DNA of 64,000 nucleotides from assembly GCF_024753145.1 (NCBI RefSeq), contig NZ_JANUGU010000003.1, positions 62,001-126,000 on the forward strand, given 5' to 3'. The DNA comes from Massilia terrae (GTDB lineage Bacteria > Pseudomonadota > Gammaproteobacteria > Burkholderiales > Burkholderiaceae_D). Position numbers and translations under genes: made by a program. The notes below the pieces were generated by a model. It was not told the DNA's origin. It saw only the letters and a program-made list of their open reading frames with translations, and made no database searches. The stretch's first letter is position 1; each line of letters opens with the position of its first letter. This document shows, piece by piece, positions 46,055 through 55,960 of this stretch.

Positions 46055-47974
46055 TTATGGGCAGCTGAACGTCAGTTTAAACGGAATGTAGGTCGCGTTG
46101 CCGTTTGGCGTGGTGGCGACCACGTTGAAGGTCGCGGTCGCCGGCGCGGTGCACGAGGCCTGCTGGCTGCTCGAGAACGTGAAGGCGTGGATCGAGCCCT
46201 GTACCGAGCTGTCCGAGACCGGCGCGATATTCGGTACGGTAGCCGGCAGCGGCGCCTGCGCCGTGGCGTTGACCACGTTTGCCACCGTGATGGTGGTTCC
46301 GGTAGGCAAGGGGTTGTGCTGGTAGTCGCTGAGCAGCAGGCTGAACACGAATGGCGTGGCCGAAGGTGTCGAGCCGAGATCATACGGTGTATTGGTGATT
46401 TCCTTGCTCGGGTCACCGTTCAGGTAGGCATGCGCGATGGCGTTACCCGAGAAATACAGCTCAGTCTTCTTGAATACCGTGTTGGTGCCGTCGGTGGTGC
46501 TGGAGCACACCGTGGCGACGCCGGGACGCGTATTGTCCGGGGTCGCGGCGTTACACGGCGTTGCCGGCTGGCCGGGAATCGCCACGCGCGGGTTCTGCAT
46601 GCGGAAATCGACCGTGCAGCCGCCGTTGGCGGTCAGGCAGCCACCCTTGGACGACGAGCCGACCGAGCCCATATTGGTCTGGAACACGACCGGCGTGCCG
46701 TCCGGCACCGGGTTGCCGAAGGCATCCGCGATCATCACATTGATGTTGGTGGCGGGCGTGGTCGGCGAGCTGTCGGCGCTGGCGTCGAGCTGGAACTTGC
46801 CGGCGGAGAGAGAAAACGCCTGCTGCACCGGGAGGCCGCTGGTGACCACGATCGAGTCGGACCAGGTGTACACGTTCGGATTGCTGTGCAGCGCGGCCTT
46901 CACGCGGAACGAGGTCGGCGCGCTGCCCGAGTTGACGGTGGTGATCACCTGGCCGTTCTGGTCGGTGGTGTCGCTGGCCTTGTTGACCGTGACCAGGCTA
47001 GTCGAGGACGTGAAGTCCACCGCCGCGCCCGGCAGCGGGTTGTTGAAGATGTCGACCACCTTGAAGGTCAAGGCCGCGGTCTCGGTGCGGCCATTGCCGC
47101 CCTGGCCCTTGATCACGATCGACTGGTTGGTCGGGGTGGCTAGCGTGAACTGCACCGAGGCTGCGGCCGGCGGCGCGATCGTCAGCGCCACGGTGGCCGG
47201 CTTGGCGATGCCGGTGGCGCTGGCCGTGACGGTGTCGTTGTTGCCGCAGCCTTGGTCGCGGTACACGACCTGGGCGGTGCCGCCATTGGTCGCGACGACC
47301 GGTGCGAGGGTAGCCTTGCCGGCGGTCACGCAAGCCGAGCTGAAGGCGACGTTGACCTGCTGGTCGGTGTACTTGGTGCTGCCGGCCAGCACGTCGACCG
47401 ACAGCACGGTCGAGCCATAGGCCTGCAGGCTGGTCGGGTTGGCGCTCAGCGTGCCGAAGGTCAGCGTGGTCGAGCCGACCGAATAGTTGACGCTGCCGGA
47501 GGTGGCGGTGCCGGCCACGTTGCTGGTCGCGGTGATCGTGCCGGCGCCGCCCGTGGCCAGGCTGGCCGGGCGCATGGTGACGCTGGCCACGCCGTTGGCG
47601 TCGGTCAACGCGGTGCCGGCCGCGGGCGTCAGCAGCGCCAGGTTGTTGTCGGTGGCGAAGGCGACGATGGCGTTCGGGACCGGCTTGCCGGTCTTGTCGA
47701 GAACCGTGGCCTTGACCGTCAGCTGGTTGGTGCCGGACAGGCTGTTGGTGGCCTGGCCGCTCGCGTTGACCAGGGACAGCGTCAGCGTCGGTGTGGCCGG
47801 CGTCGTGGTGCCGCCGGTGCCGCCCGTGCCGCCGGTATTGCCGCTGGGCGTGCCGGTGCCGACCGTGGCGCCGGGGCTGCCGCCACCGCCGCCGCAGGCC
47901 GAGAGAGCCAGCGCCAGGGCCAGCGTGAGCGCGCCTGCTCCGGCGCGCTTCAGGTCATGTGAATGGTGGTTCAT
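46055..47974 (-). CDS. Outer-surface lipoprotein with bacterial Ig-like (Big/invasin-type) domains
   Basis: 639-residue protein. The signal peptide ends in LSACGGGGG, with the lipidated Cys at residue 27. A Gly/Thr/Ser/Pro linker (28-62) follows, then tandem immunoglobulin-like beta domains (about 63-170, 172-270, 275-385, 395-500 and a C-terminal beta domain) with Big_1-type signatures such as GKPVPNAIVAFATD and FGNPVPDGTPVVFQT. Such domains form rods in adhesins and intimins. It starts 23 bp after pilQ and is closed by its own terminator, so it appears to belong to the pil operon. Its function is unknown; adhesion or pilus-secretin association is inference. Confidence 0.85.
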   Translation of the reverse strand: MNHHSHDLKRAGAGALTLALALALSACGGGGGSPGATVGTGTPSGNTGGTGGTGGTTTPATPTLTLSLVNASGQATNSLSGTNQLTVKATVLDKTGKPVPNAIVAFATDNNLALLTPAAGTALTDANGVASVTMRPASLATGGAGTITATSNVAGTATSGSVNYSVGSTTLTFGTLSANPTSLQAYGSTVLSVDVLAGSTKYTDQQVNVAFSSACVTAGKATLAPVVATNGGTAQVVYRDQGCGNNDTVTASATGIAKPATVALTIAPPAAASVQFTLATPTNQSIVIKGQGGNGRTETAALTFKVVDIFNNPLPGAAVDFTSSTSLVTVNKASDTTDQNGQVITTVNSGSAPTSFRVKAALHSNPNVYTWSDSIVVTSGLPVQQAFSLSAGKFQLDASADSSPTTPATNINVMIADAFGNPVPDGTPVVFQTNMGSVGSSSKGGCLTANGGCTVDFRMQNPRVAIPGQPATPCNAATPDNTRPGVATVCSSTTDGTNTVFKKTELYFSGNAIAHAYLNGDPSKEITNTPYDLGSTPSATPFVFSLLLSDYQHNPLPTGTTITVANVVNATAQAPLPATVPNIAPVSDSSVQGSIHAFTFSSSQQASCTAPATATFNVVATTPNGNATYIPFKLTFSCP

Positions 47975-47997
47975 AAGTTTTGCAGTCTTGTTGATTT

Positions 47998-50241
47998 TTA
48001 GTGCGCCGTCGCCAGCTTGTCGGTCACGATCTTCGGCGTCAGGAAGATCAGCAGCTCGGTCTTGCTGGTCTCGCGCGTATTGTTCTGGAACAGGTAGCCG
48101 AACAGCGGCACGTCGCCCAGCAGCGGCACCTTGTTCTTGGTGCTGTTTTCACTTTGCTGGTAGATGCCGCCCAACACCACCGTGCCACCGTTCTCGATCA
48201 TCGTGCGGGTGTTCACGTGCTGGTTGTTGATCGCGAAACCGGCCGGCGTCGAGTCGCCCTTGGAATCCTTGCTCACGTCCACATCCAGCACCACATTGCC
48301 GTCCGGCGTGATCTGCGGCGTCACTTCCAGGCGCAGGTTGGCCTTCTTGAAGGTGATGGCGGTAGCGCCGCTGGAGGTCGCGGTCTGGTAAGGCAGTTCG
48401 ATGCCCTGCTCGATCACGGCCACGTGCTTGTCTTCGGTGACCACGCGCGGGCTGGACACGATCTGGCCCTTGCCGTCGGCTTCCAGCGCCGACAGTTCCA
48501 GGTTCAGGAAGCGGTTGGCCGCGGCCGAGAACAGCGAGAACGCCAGCGAGGGTGCGGCCACGCCGTTGATCGGCAGCGCCGGCAGGTTCACGAACTGCAT
48601 GTTGTTGAAGGAATCGGCAGAGTTGGCGAGCTGGCCGGTGACCTGGCCGACGCCGTTGATGTTGCCGGCCACCGCGACCCGGTTGTTGGTATTGCCGATC
48701 TGGTAGCCCGAATCGCCGCCGCGGATGGTGCGCATGTCGGAGAAGCCCAGCTTGGCGCCGAGGTTGCGCGAGAAGCCGTCGTTGGCCTCGACGATGCGGG
48801 CCTCGACCAGCACCTGCTTGGTGGCCACGTCGACTTTCGCGATCAGCTTGCGAATGTCCTCGATGCGCGACGCGATGTCGGTGACGAACAGCTGGTTGGT
48901 GCGGCTGTCGGCGATCGCGCTGCCGCGCTTGGACAGCAGGCTGTTGTTGTTGGCGCCAGCGGCACCGCCCGGGGCCGGCGCGGGGGCAGCCGCCCCACCG
49001 GCGCCGCCCGCAGCGCCGGCCGAGGCGCCGCTGATCATGGCGCGCACCAGGTCGACCTTCTGGTAATTCAGCTGGAACACTTCCGAGCGCAGCGGTTCGA
49101 GTTCGGCGATCTGCGCGCGCTGCTCGAGTTCGAGCTTCTCCTTGGTCAGGATCTCATCCTTGGGCGCGATCCACATCACGTTGCCGTTCTTGCGCATGTC
49201 CAGGCCCTTGTACTGCAGGATCATGTCCAGCGCCTGGTCCCACGGCACTTCCTTCAGGCGCAGGGTGAGCGTGCCGTTGACCGAGTCGCCGGTGATGATG
49301 TTGATGCCGGAGATGTCGGCGATCGCCTGCAGCACCGCGCGCACTTCCACGTTCTGGAAATTGAAGCTGACCTTCTCGCCGCGGTAGCCGCCGTTGCCCT
49401 GGGCCAGCTTGTTCGGGTCTTCCTTGATCGGGCGCACGTCCACCACCAGCTGGGTGTCGCTCTGGTACACGCTCTGCTCCCAGAGGCCGCTGGCCTCGAT
49501 GGTCATGTGCACGTTGTCGCCCTGCGGCACCGTGGTCACGCGCGACACCGGTGTGCCGAAGTCGGTCACGTCGAGGCGCTTGCGCAGGGTCGGCGGCAGG
49601 CCGGTGTGCAGGAAGTCGACCAGCACCTTGTTGCCGGACTGGCGCACGTCGACCGCGACCTGGCTGTTCGGCAGGTCGACCACGACGCGGCCTTCGCCGT
49701 TCGGGCCGCGGCGGAAGTCGAGGTCGCGCAGCAACTGCCGGCCCGCGGCAGGCACTGGGGCGCTGCTCGCGTCGGCCGGCGCGGCCGCACGGGCCACGGG
49801 CAGGCCGGAAGCGTTGACCGCCTGGGCTACGCCGCCCGAGCCTTCCACCGTCACGATCACCGACTTGCCGTCGACCGCGGTGGCATAGTTGAGGGCGCGC
49901 TTCAGGTTGAGCACCACGCGGGTGCGCTCGTCGGCCTGCACCACGTTGGCGCCGCGCACGTCACCCAGGTTGATGTCCTGGTTGCTCTTGCCGGTGGCAT
50001 TGCCGGTCTCTGCGAAATCGAGCGCGATGCGGGCCGGATTGGTGATCGAGAAGCCGATCGGAGGCTTGGCCGGGGCGTTTTTCAGCGCGATGTTGATCAC
50101 CACGTTCGAGCCTTGCTGGCTCGCCGTGATCGACTCGATCGCGTTGCCCTGCGCCAGCGCGGCGCTTGCGCCCAGCAGCATCACCAGCGCCGCGGCCAGC
50201 CGTGCCAGCCACGCGGGCAGGCCATAGGTTGCTTGGGTCAT
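47998..50241 (-). CDS. pilQ: Type IV pilus secretin PilQ
   Basis: 747-residue outer-membrane secretin through which the pilus passes. Signal peptide 1-30 (ending ALA); two AMIN peptidoglycan-binding domains (about 33-130 and 178-270); STN/secretin N-domains (about 300-490), interrupted by an Ala/Gly/Pro-rich stretch (about 405-440); the secretin core to the end (VVLGGIYQ, LLIFLTPKI). ATG 50241 is chosen because GGAG lies seven bases upstream. Last of the pilMNOPQ genes. Confidence 0.95.
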   Translation of the reverse strand: MTQATYGLPAWLARLAAALVMLLGASAALAQGNAIESITASQQGSNVVINIALKNAPAKPPIGFSITNPARIALDFAETGNATGKSNQDINLGDVRGANVVQADERTRVVLNLKRALNYATAVDGKSVIVTVEGSGGVAQAVNASGLPVARAAAPADASSAPVPAAGRQLLRDLDFRRGPNGEGRVVVDLPNSQVAVDVRQSGNKVLVDFLHTGLPPTLRKRLDVTDFGTPVSRVTTVPQGDNVHMTIEASGLWEQSVYQSDTQLVVDVRPIKEDPNKLAQGNGGYRGEKVSFNFQNVEVRAVLQAIADISGINIITGDSVNGTLTLRLKEVPWDQALDMILQYKGLDMRKNGNVMWIAPKDEILTKEKLELEQRAQIAELEPLRSEVFQLNYQKVDLVRAMISGASAGAAGGAGGAAAPAPAPGGAAGANNNSLLSKRGSAIADSRTNQLFVTDIASRIEDIRKLIAKVDVATKQVLVEARIVEANDGFSRNLGAKLGFSDMRTIRGGDSGYQIGNTNNRVAVAGNINGVGQVTGQLANSADSFNNMQFVNLPALPINGVAAPSLAFSLFSAAANRFLNLELSALEADGKGQIVSSPRVVTEDKHVAVIEQGIELPYQTATSSGATAITFKKANLRLEVTPQITPDGNVVLDVDVSKDSKGDSTPAGFAINNQHVNTRTMIENGGTVVLGGIYQQSENSTKNKVPLLGDVPLFGYLFQNNTRETSKTELLIFLTPKIVTDKLATAH

Positions 50242-50256
50242 TCCCAGTCTCCTCAC

Positions 50257-50781
50257 TTACTTCTCTTGCAGTTCCAGGTGCGACATGCGCGCGGTCCAGT
50301 CGCCACCGGCGTCCTGTACCACTTCGCGAATATCGATCACACTGTCGGTCACCCGGGTGACCAGGCCAAAGTTTTGTCCCAGCCGCATGCCGGTCTTCAC
50401 CTGGTACACGTTCTTGTCGATCGCCACCAGCGCATAGATCACGCCGCCCTTCTGGATTGCGCCCACCATCTTCATCGTGTCGAGCGGGAAGGTCTCCAGC
50501 AGTTCCTTGGCGCGGTTGGTGTCCGGGCGGTTGGGATCGTTCGAGGTCTCGGCCACGCGCGCCAGTTCGCCCAGCAGCTTGACCTGGTTGAACGGGTCGA
50601 TGGCGTCCTTGCCGTCGTAGGCGAAGGGCACGAAATCCTTGGGCGCCGGCAGCGGCTTGACGGTCGGGTGGGTGTCGCGCTGCACCTGGGCCATCCAGTC
50701 GCGCACCTCGCGCACGTCGCCGTCGCCGCAGGCCGACAGCAGCAGCGGCAGGGCCAGCATCAAGAGGCGAGCACGGCTCAT
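50257..50781 (-). CDS. pilP: Type IV pilus assembly lipoprotein PilP
   Basis: 174-residue inner-membrane lipoprotein linking the PilN/PilO platform to PilQ. The lipobox is LLLSAC with Cys at residue 18; the PilP beta-sandwich domain spans about 75-170. Its start overlaps the pilO stop by four bases (ATGA); pilQ follows after 15 bp. Confidence 0.94.
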   Translation of the reverse strand: MSRARLLMLALPLLLSACGDGDVREVRDWMAQVQRDTHPTVKPLPAPKDFVPFAYDGKDAIDPFNQVKLLGELARVAETSNDPNRPDTNRAKELLETFPLDTMKMVGAIQKGGVIYALVAIDKNVYQVKTGMRLGQNFGLVTRVTDSVIDIREVVQDAGGDWTARMSHLELQEK

Positions 50782-51443
50782 TTGGCGCCTCCCTTCTTGT
50801 TCTTGTCGGCGCGCGATTTGCGCTGCGACGCGGCCTCTTCCGGATCGAGGTAGCGGAAGGTCTTGGCGGTGGCGTCCAGCGTCAGCACATTGTCCTTGCC
50901 GGCCGCCAGCGAGATATTGTTGAGCGTGACGATACGCGGCATATGCGCCATGTCGGCCGCGAACGCGCCCAGGTCGTGGTAGCGGCCGGTGAGCTTGAGC
51001 GCGATCGGCAGCTCGGCGTAGTAATCCTTGACCACCACCTGGCCCGGCTTGAACGATTCGAACTGCAGCCCGCGGCCGGTGCCGGCATGGGTGATGTCCG
51101 ACAGCAGCGCGTCCATTTCGGCCTTGCTCGGCAATTGCTTCTCGAGGCGGGCCACGTACTGGTCGACCTGGTTCTTCTGGCGCTTGAGCGCGTCCAGGTT
51201 GATCGCCTGCGCCATCTTGCTCTGGTAGTCGGAGCGCAGCTTCTGCTCTTTCTGGGCCAGCGCGTCCTCTTCCTCGAACTGGCCGCTCCAGTACAGGAAA
51301 TAGCCGGCCACGGCCACGGCGCCGCCGACCGCGAGCGCGCACAACACGCGCGGCGCCAGCGGCCACTGGCCGGGCTGGCGTCCCTTCAGGCCCTGGAACT
51401 GGGCCGCCAGGTCGCTAAATATCTGCTTCAGATCGATGTTCAT
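50778..51443 (-). CDS. pilO: Type IV pilus assembly protein PilO
   Basis: 221-residue bitopic protein: short cytoplasmic part, one transmembrane helix (about 33-51), a coiled coil (about 55-105) and a ferredoxin-like periplasmic domain (about 110-200). The tail is Lys/Arg/Ala rich. It pairs with PilN. Four-base overlaps on both sides (pilN end, pilP start). Confidence 0.94.
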   Translation of the reverse strand: MNIDLKQIFSDLAAQFQGLKGRQPGQWPLAPRVLCALAVGGAVAVAGYFLYWSGQFEEEDALAQKEQKLRSDYQSKMAQAINLDALKRQKNQVDQYVARLEKQLPSKAEMDALLSDITHAGTGRGLQFESFKPGQVVVKDYYAELPIALKLTGRYHDLGAFAADMAHMPRIVTLNNISLAAGKDNVLTLDATAKTFRYLDPEEAASQRKSRADKNKKGGAK

Positions 51444-52081
51444 GCTTGTGCCCCCGGCTTCGCCGCGGCGGCGCTTCTCGCCCCCTTGGCGCCCTTGCCC
51501 GGCTTGGCCGGGTCTTCTTCCTCACGCGGGCGCTTGATGTTCACCGACAGCGTGAACTCGACCACTTTCTTTCCGACCTTGCTGCTGGTGAGGACCACCG
51601 CCTTCACTTCCGACAGGTCGGGACGCTCCAGCCAGGGCGAATTGTTGGACAGGTTGCGCAGCAGCTCGGCGACCCGTTCCTGCGATTGGGCGTAGCCGTC
51701 CATCATGACCTTCTGGCCTTCCTGCTTGATGGTCTTCAGGTAGACGCCGTCCGGGGTCTGCTTGACCAGTTCGTCCAGCAGGTAGACCGGCTGGTTGCGG
51801 TCGCCCTGCAAGTCCTCGACCGCCTGCTGGCGCGCCTGCAGGGATTCGATTTCCTGCTTGAGGTTGGCGATTTCCTTGATCTTCTTGTCGAGGTCGTTGT
51901 TGGCGTTCTGCAGCAGCTGGTTGCGCTGGTTCTGGACCGAGATCCGGGTCGCGTTGTAACCGCCAACCACCAGCACCACCACCACCCCGATGATGCCACC
52001 CAGCGCCAGCATGGCGTAGAAGGCGGCCTGTTTCTGCTTGCGTTTGGCTTCCCGGTGGGGAAGCAGGTTAATCCTGATCAT
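51440..52081 (-). CDS. pilN: Type IV pilus assembly protein PilN
   Basis: 213-residue bitopic protein. The N-terminal motif INLLPHREAKRK (about 3-14) is the segment that binds PilM in the cytoplasm. A transmembrane helix (about 27-47), coiled coil (about 50-100) and ferredoxin-like periplasmic domain follow. The basic, alanine-rich tail (about 185-213) is longer than usual. ATG 52081 shares one base with the pilM stop. Confidence 0.94.
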   Translation of the reverse strand: MIRINLLPHREAKRKQKQAAFYAMLALGGIIGVVVVLVVGGYNATRISVQNQRNQLLQNANNDLDKKIKEIANLKQEIESLQARQQAVEDLQGDRNQPVYLLDELVKQTPDGVYLKTIKQEGQKVMMDGYAQSQERVAELLRNLSNNSPWLERPDLSEVKAVVLTSSKVGKKVVEFTLSVNIKRPREEEDPAKPGKGAKGARSAAAAKPGAQA

Positions 52082-53157
52082 CAGCCGAACCTCCGCAATG
52101 CCAGGCCGCATGCCACCAGGTAGGCCGGCGCCTCATGGCGCAACTGCGCCTCGCGCACTTCCGGCCCCAGCTGCATGCCGGTGAACGGCGACGCCTGCAC
52201 GCAGGCGATGCGGGTGCGGTTGGCGATGATGTCGAGCAGCCCGGGCAGCTGGGCGCAGCCGCCGGCCAGGTACAGCTGGTCGATGCGGGTGTACGGGGTC
52301 GAGGTATAGAAGAACTGGATCGCGCGCGTCACTTCGAGCGCCGCATTCTCGAGGAAGGGGCCGAGCAGGTCGGCCTGGTAGTTTTCCGGCAGGTCGCCCG
52401 AGCGCTTGCGGGTTTCCGCTTCCTCGAACGCCATGCCGTAGGCGCGCACGATGTCCTGGGTCAGCTGGTTGCCACCAAAGGGCTGCTCGCGCTCGTAGAT
52501 GGTGTCGCCGTCGAGCAGCATCGAAATATGGGTGGCCTGCGAGCCGATCTGGAACAGCGCCACGATCTTATCCTTGCCGGCCTGCGGCAGGCCGGCGACG
52601 ACGCGTTCGAGGGCGGCGCGGGCGGCATACGACTCGACGTCCATCACGGTGGCGCTCAGGCCGGCGGCCTCGACGATCGCGACCCGGTCCTCGACCTTTT
52701 CGCGGCGCGCGGCGGCCAGCATCACCTCGACGTCGTCGGGCGCATTCGGGGCCGCGCCGATGACGTCGAAGTCCAGGCTGACTTCGTCCAGCGCGAACGG
52801 GATGTACTGGCTGGCTTCGGATTCGACCTGTACTTCCAGCTGGTCTTCCGACATGCCGGCGGGCAGGATGATCTTCTTGGTGATGACGGCGGCGGGCGGC
52901 ATGCCCAGCGCCACGTGCTTGGCCTTGCTGCCGGTCTTCTTCCACAGCCGGCGCACGGCCTCGGCAACGGTCTCGATATTATCGATGTTGCCATCGACCA
53001 CGGCGCCGCGCGGCAGCGGCTCGAAACCGTAGCGCGCCAGCAGCAGCTCGCCCTTCCCGGCTTCGGCCAGCTCGACCAGGCGTACCCCGGACGTGCTGAT
53101 ATCCACCCCGGCCAGGGGCGGATTGGCCTGTCCAAACAAGGAACCTAGATTGATCAC
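52081..53157 (-). CDS. pilM: Type IV pilus assembly ATPase-fold protein PilM
   Basis: 358-residue actin/FtsA-like cytoplasmic protein. Nucleotide-binding motifs are visible: GVDISTSGVRLVEL (about 17-30), the central FQIGSQATHISML, and the C-terminal YLAGGCAQLPGL. It anchors the pilus inner-membrane complex through PilN. First gene of pilMNOPQ; divergent from mrcA. Confidence 0.95.
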   Translation of the reverse strand: MINLGSLFGQANPPLAGVDISTSGVRLVELAEAGKGELLLARYGFEPLPRGAVVDGNIDNIETVAEAVRRLWKKTGSKAKHVALGMPPAAVITKKIILPAGMSEDQLEVQVESEASQYIPFALDEVSLDFDVIGAAPNAPDDVEVMLAAARREKVEDRVAIVEAAGLSATVMDVESYAARAALERVVAGLPQAGKDKIVALFQIGSQATHISMLLDGDTIYEREQPFGGNQLTQDIVRAYGMAFEEAETRKRSGDLPENYQADLLGPFLENAALEVTRAIQFFYTSTPYTRIDQLYLAGGCAQLPGLLDIIANRTRIACVQASPFTGMQLGPEVREAQLRHEAPAYLVACGLALRRFG

Positions 53158-53470
53158 GAGCTTTTACCCCTCCAGCTGCTTCAAGTTCTTTTCAGAACGT
53201 TATCGTTTTGACCGCCCGGAAGCGGGTTTTTCAAGCGTTGCAAAGTCGGCATTGTTCGTTAAAAAACCGGCATTTAGTACGCATTTGTCAGACATCACAT
53301 TAGATCCTAGCAACAAGGTTGCATGTGCACAAGAAATTTCTTCTGTGGAACAGTCAGTGTGCGGACTCGGGACAACAGCCGGGGTAACACCTCGTAACAG
53401 CTGGGTAGGTGCTCCTGCCGATAAGCGTGACTTATAATCGTCCGCATCTACCTGAAAGAGACTCCCACGC
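53158..53470. promoter_or_regulatory. Divergent pilM/mrcA control region
   Basis: This 313-bp spacer is visibly more AT-rich than its surroundings. For mrcA a TATAAT is at 53433-53438, about 30 bp before the start codon, with only a poor -35 (TGCTCC near 53410). For pilM no confident promoter could be chosen. No palindromic repeat of the dispersed family is present and no small gene could be supported. Confidence 0.5.
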
Positions 53471-55822
53471 ATGAAAGCAAACGATTCGGCCCCGCCGGCG
53501 CCAGCGCCGGGCGAACCGAGGCGCGCCAGCCCCAAGCGCATCCTCCTGGCCATCGGCGCCGCCCTGGCCGGCCTGGCCGCGGTCGCCGCGCTGGTGGTGG
53601 TGTTCGCGCTGGCGATGGCCTACCCCAACCTGCCGTCGCTGGACACGATCACCGACTACCGGCCCAAGATGCCGCTGCGGATTTTTACAGCTGACAATGT
53701 CCTGATCGGCGAGTTCGGCGAAGAACGCCGCACCTTGGTCCGCTTCAAGGACATTCCCGACGTCATGAAGAAGGCCGTGCTGGCGATCGAGGACGATCGC
53801 TTCTACGAGCACGGCGGCATCGACTACTGGGGCATCCTGCGCGCCGCGCTGCACAACGCGACCGGCGGCGCGCGCCAGGGCGCCTCCACCATCACCCAGC
53901 AGGTGGCGCGCAATTTCTTCCTGTCCTCCGAGCAGACCCTCAAGCGCAAGGCCTACGAGGCGCTCTTGGCGTGGAAGATCGAGAAGAACCTGTCCAAGGA
54001 CCAGATCCTGGAGCTGTACATGAACCAGATCTACCTCGGCCAGCGCGCCTTCGGCTTCCAGTCGGCGGCCCAGATCTATTTCGGCAAGGACCTGAAGGAC
54101 ATCAGCATCGCCGAGGCCGCGATGCTGGCCGGCCTGCCGAAGGCGCCGTCGGCCTACAACCCGGTGGTCAACCCGACCCGCGCCAAAACCCGCCAGCAGT
54201 ACATCCTGCAGCGCATGCATTCGCTGAAGTACATCACCGACGCCCAGTACGAGCAGGCGAAGAACGAGCAGCTGCACATCAAGTCCGACAGCAATGCCTT
54301 CGGCGTGCACGCCGAGTACGTGGCCGAGATGGCGCGCCAGCTGGTGTACGAGCAGTTCAAGGAAGACACCTACACCCGCGGCCTTAACGTGTTCACCACC
54401 ATCACCAAGGCCGACCAGGACGCGGCCTACCTGGCGCTGCGGCGCGGCGTGCTGGAATACGAGCGCCGCCACAGCTACCGCGGGCCGGAAGCCTACATCG
54501 ACATCCCGGGCAACAAGACCGAGGCCGACGAAGCGGTCGAGGCCGAGCTGGCCGAGCATCCGGACAGCGACGACATCCACGCCGCGATGGTGCTGTCGGC
54601 CTCGCCCAAGCAGGTGCGCGCCGTGATCGCGTCCGGCGACGAGATCACGATCACCGGGCCGGGCCTGTCGTTCGCCCAGGGCTGGCTGTCGGAGAAGGCG
54701 GCGCCCAACCGCCGCATCAAGCGCGGCGCCGTGATCCGCGTGATGCAGGACAGCGATTCGAGCTGGAGCATCACCCAGATGCCGGAAGTGGAATCGGCCT
54801 TCGTCTCGGTCGACCCGGCCGACGGCGCGATCCGCTCGCTGGTGGGCGGCTTCGACTACAACCGCAGCAAGTTCAACCACGTGACCCAGGCCTGGCGCCA
54901 GCCGGGCTCCTCGTTCAAGCCCTTCATCTACTCCGCCTCGCTGGAACGCGGGCTGTCGCCGGCCACCATCATCAACGACGCCCCGATCTCGTTCGACGCC
55001 GGCCAGACCGGCGGCCAGGCCTGGGAGCCGAAGAACTACGACAACAAGTACGACGGCCCGATGACGATGCGCCACGCGCTGATGAAGTCGAAGAACATGG
55101 TCTCGATCCGCATCCTGAACAAGATCGGCGCGCGCTACGGCCAGGAATACGCGACCCGCTTCGGCTTCGACGCCGACAAGAACCCGGCCTACCTGACCCT
55201 GGCGCTGGGCGCGGGCGCGACCAATCCGCTGCAGATGGCGGGCGCGTACTCGGTGTTCGCCAACGGCGGCTACCGCACCAATCCCTACATCATCGCCAAG
55301 GTGACCGATGCCGACGGCAAGGTGCTGTCGGAAGCGCGCCCGGAACGCGCCGGCGTGGAAGGCAACCGCGTCATCGACGAGCGCAATGCCTGGCTGATGG
55401 ACAGCATGCTGCGCGACGTCGCGCGCGCGGGCACGGCGGCCAAGGCCGACCAGATCCTCAAGCGCACCGACCTGGCCGGCAAGACCGGCACCACCAACGA
55501 CTCGATCGACGCCTGGTTCGCCGGCTACCAGGCGCACCTGGTGGGCATCGCCTGGATCGGCTACGACCAGCCCAAGAACCTGGGCAACAAGGAAACCGGC
55601 GGCGGCCTGGCGCTGCCGATCTGGATCGGCTACATGCAGAAGGCGCTGAAGAACGTGCCGGTGGAAGACCGGCCGCTGCCGGCCGGGCTGGTGCAGGTGG
55701 GCGACGAGTACTACTACGCCGAGAACCCGCCGGGATCGGGTGTGCAGACGCTGGATGTGGGGCCGCAGCCGACGCCGGCCGAGCAGAAGTCGAAGGATGC
55801 GGTGCGCAACGAGCTGTTCTGA
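53471..55822 (+). CDS. mrcA: Penicillin-binding protein 1A (class A, bifunctional)
   Basis: 783-residue peptidoglycan synthase with one membrane anchor (about 23-49). The GT51 glycosyltransferase domain (about 70-250) has catalytic Glu107 in AIEDDRFYEHGG and the motif GASTITQQ. An OB-like insert (about 330-430) is typical of PBP1A. The transpeptidase domain carries S480-x-x-K483 (SSFK), S540-K-N542 and K671-T-G673. It is full length. Promoter-proximal to no other gene; divergent from pilM, the usual betaproteobacterial arrangement. Confidence 0.96.
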   Translation: MKANDSAPPAPAPGEPRRASPKRILLAIGAALAGLAAVAALVVVFALAMAYPNLPSLDTITDYRPKMPLRIFTADNVLIGEFGEERRTLVRFKDIPDVMKKAVLAIEDDRFYEHGGIDYWGILRAALHNATGGARQGASTITQQVARNFFLSSEQTLKRKAYEALLAWKIEKNLSKDQILELYMNQIYLGQRAFGFQSAAQIYFGKDLKDISIAEAAMLAGLPKAPSAYNPVVNPTRAKTRQQYILQRMHSLKYITDAQYEQAKNEQLHIKSDSNAFGVHAEYVAEMARQLVYEQFKEDTYTRGLNVFTTITKADQDAAYLALRRGVLEYERRHSYRGPEAYIDIPGNKTEADEAVEAELAEHPDSDDIHAAMVLSASPKQVRAVIASGDEITITGPGLSFAQGWLSEKAAPNRRIKRGAVIRVMQDSDSSWSITQMPEVESAFVSVDPADGAIRSLVGGFDYNRSKFNHVTQAWRQPGSSFKPFIYSASLERGLSPATIINDAPISFDAGQTGGQAWEPKNYDNKYDGPMTMRHALMKSKNMVSIRILNKIGARYGQEYATRFGFDADKNPAYLTLALGAGATNPLQMAGAYSVFANGGYRTNPYIIAKVTDADGKVLSEARPERAGVEGNRVIDERNAWLMDSMLRDVARAGTAAKADQILKRTDLAGKTGTTNDSIDAWFAGYQAHLVGIAWIGYDQPKNLGNKETGGGLALPIWIGYMQKALKNVPVEDRPLPAGLVQVGDEYYYAENPPGSGVQTLDVGPQPTPAEQKSKDAVRNELF

Positions 55823-55853
55823 GTGCCCGCAAAAAATGTTGTTAGCTTTAAAA

Positions 55854-55942
55854 CCGTCGTCCCGGCGCAGGCAGGCCGGAACCCATGGAACGCGTCCGAA
55901 TTCGGAAACTCAGCATGGGTCCCGGCGTGCGCCGGGACGACG
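55854..55942. repeat. Palindromic intergenic repeat, copy 8 (bipartite)
   Basis: Left arm CCGTCGTCCCGGCGC ... GAACCCATGG, right arm CATGGGTCCCGGCG ... GGGACGACG. The right flank again has CTCAGCATGGGT, so orientation equals copies 1 and 2. The stem core differs (CCCGGCG for CCCCGCG) with matching changes on both sides, so pairing is kept. Lies between convergent mrcA and the small lipoprotein gene. Confidence 0.85.
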
Positions 55943-55960
55943 TTGTTTGAAGTCCGGTGT

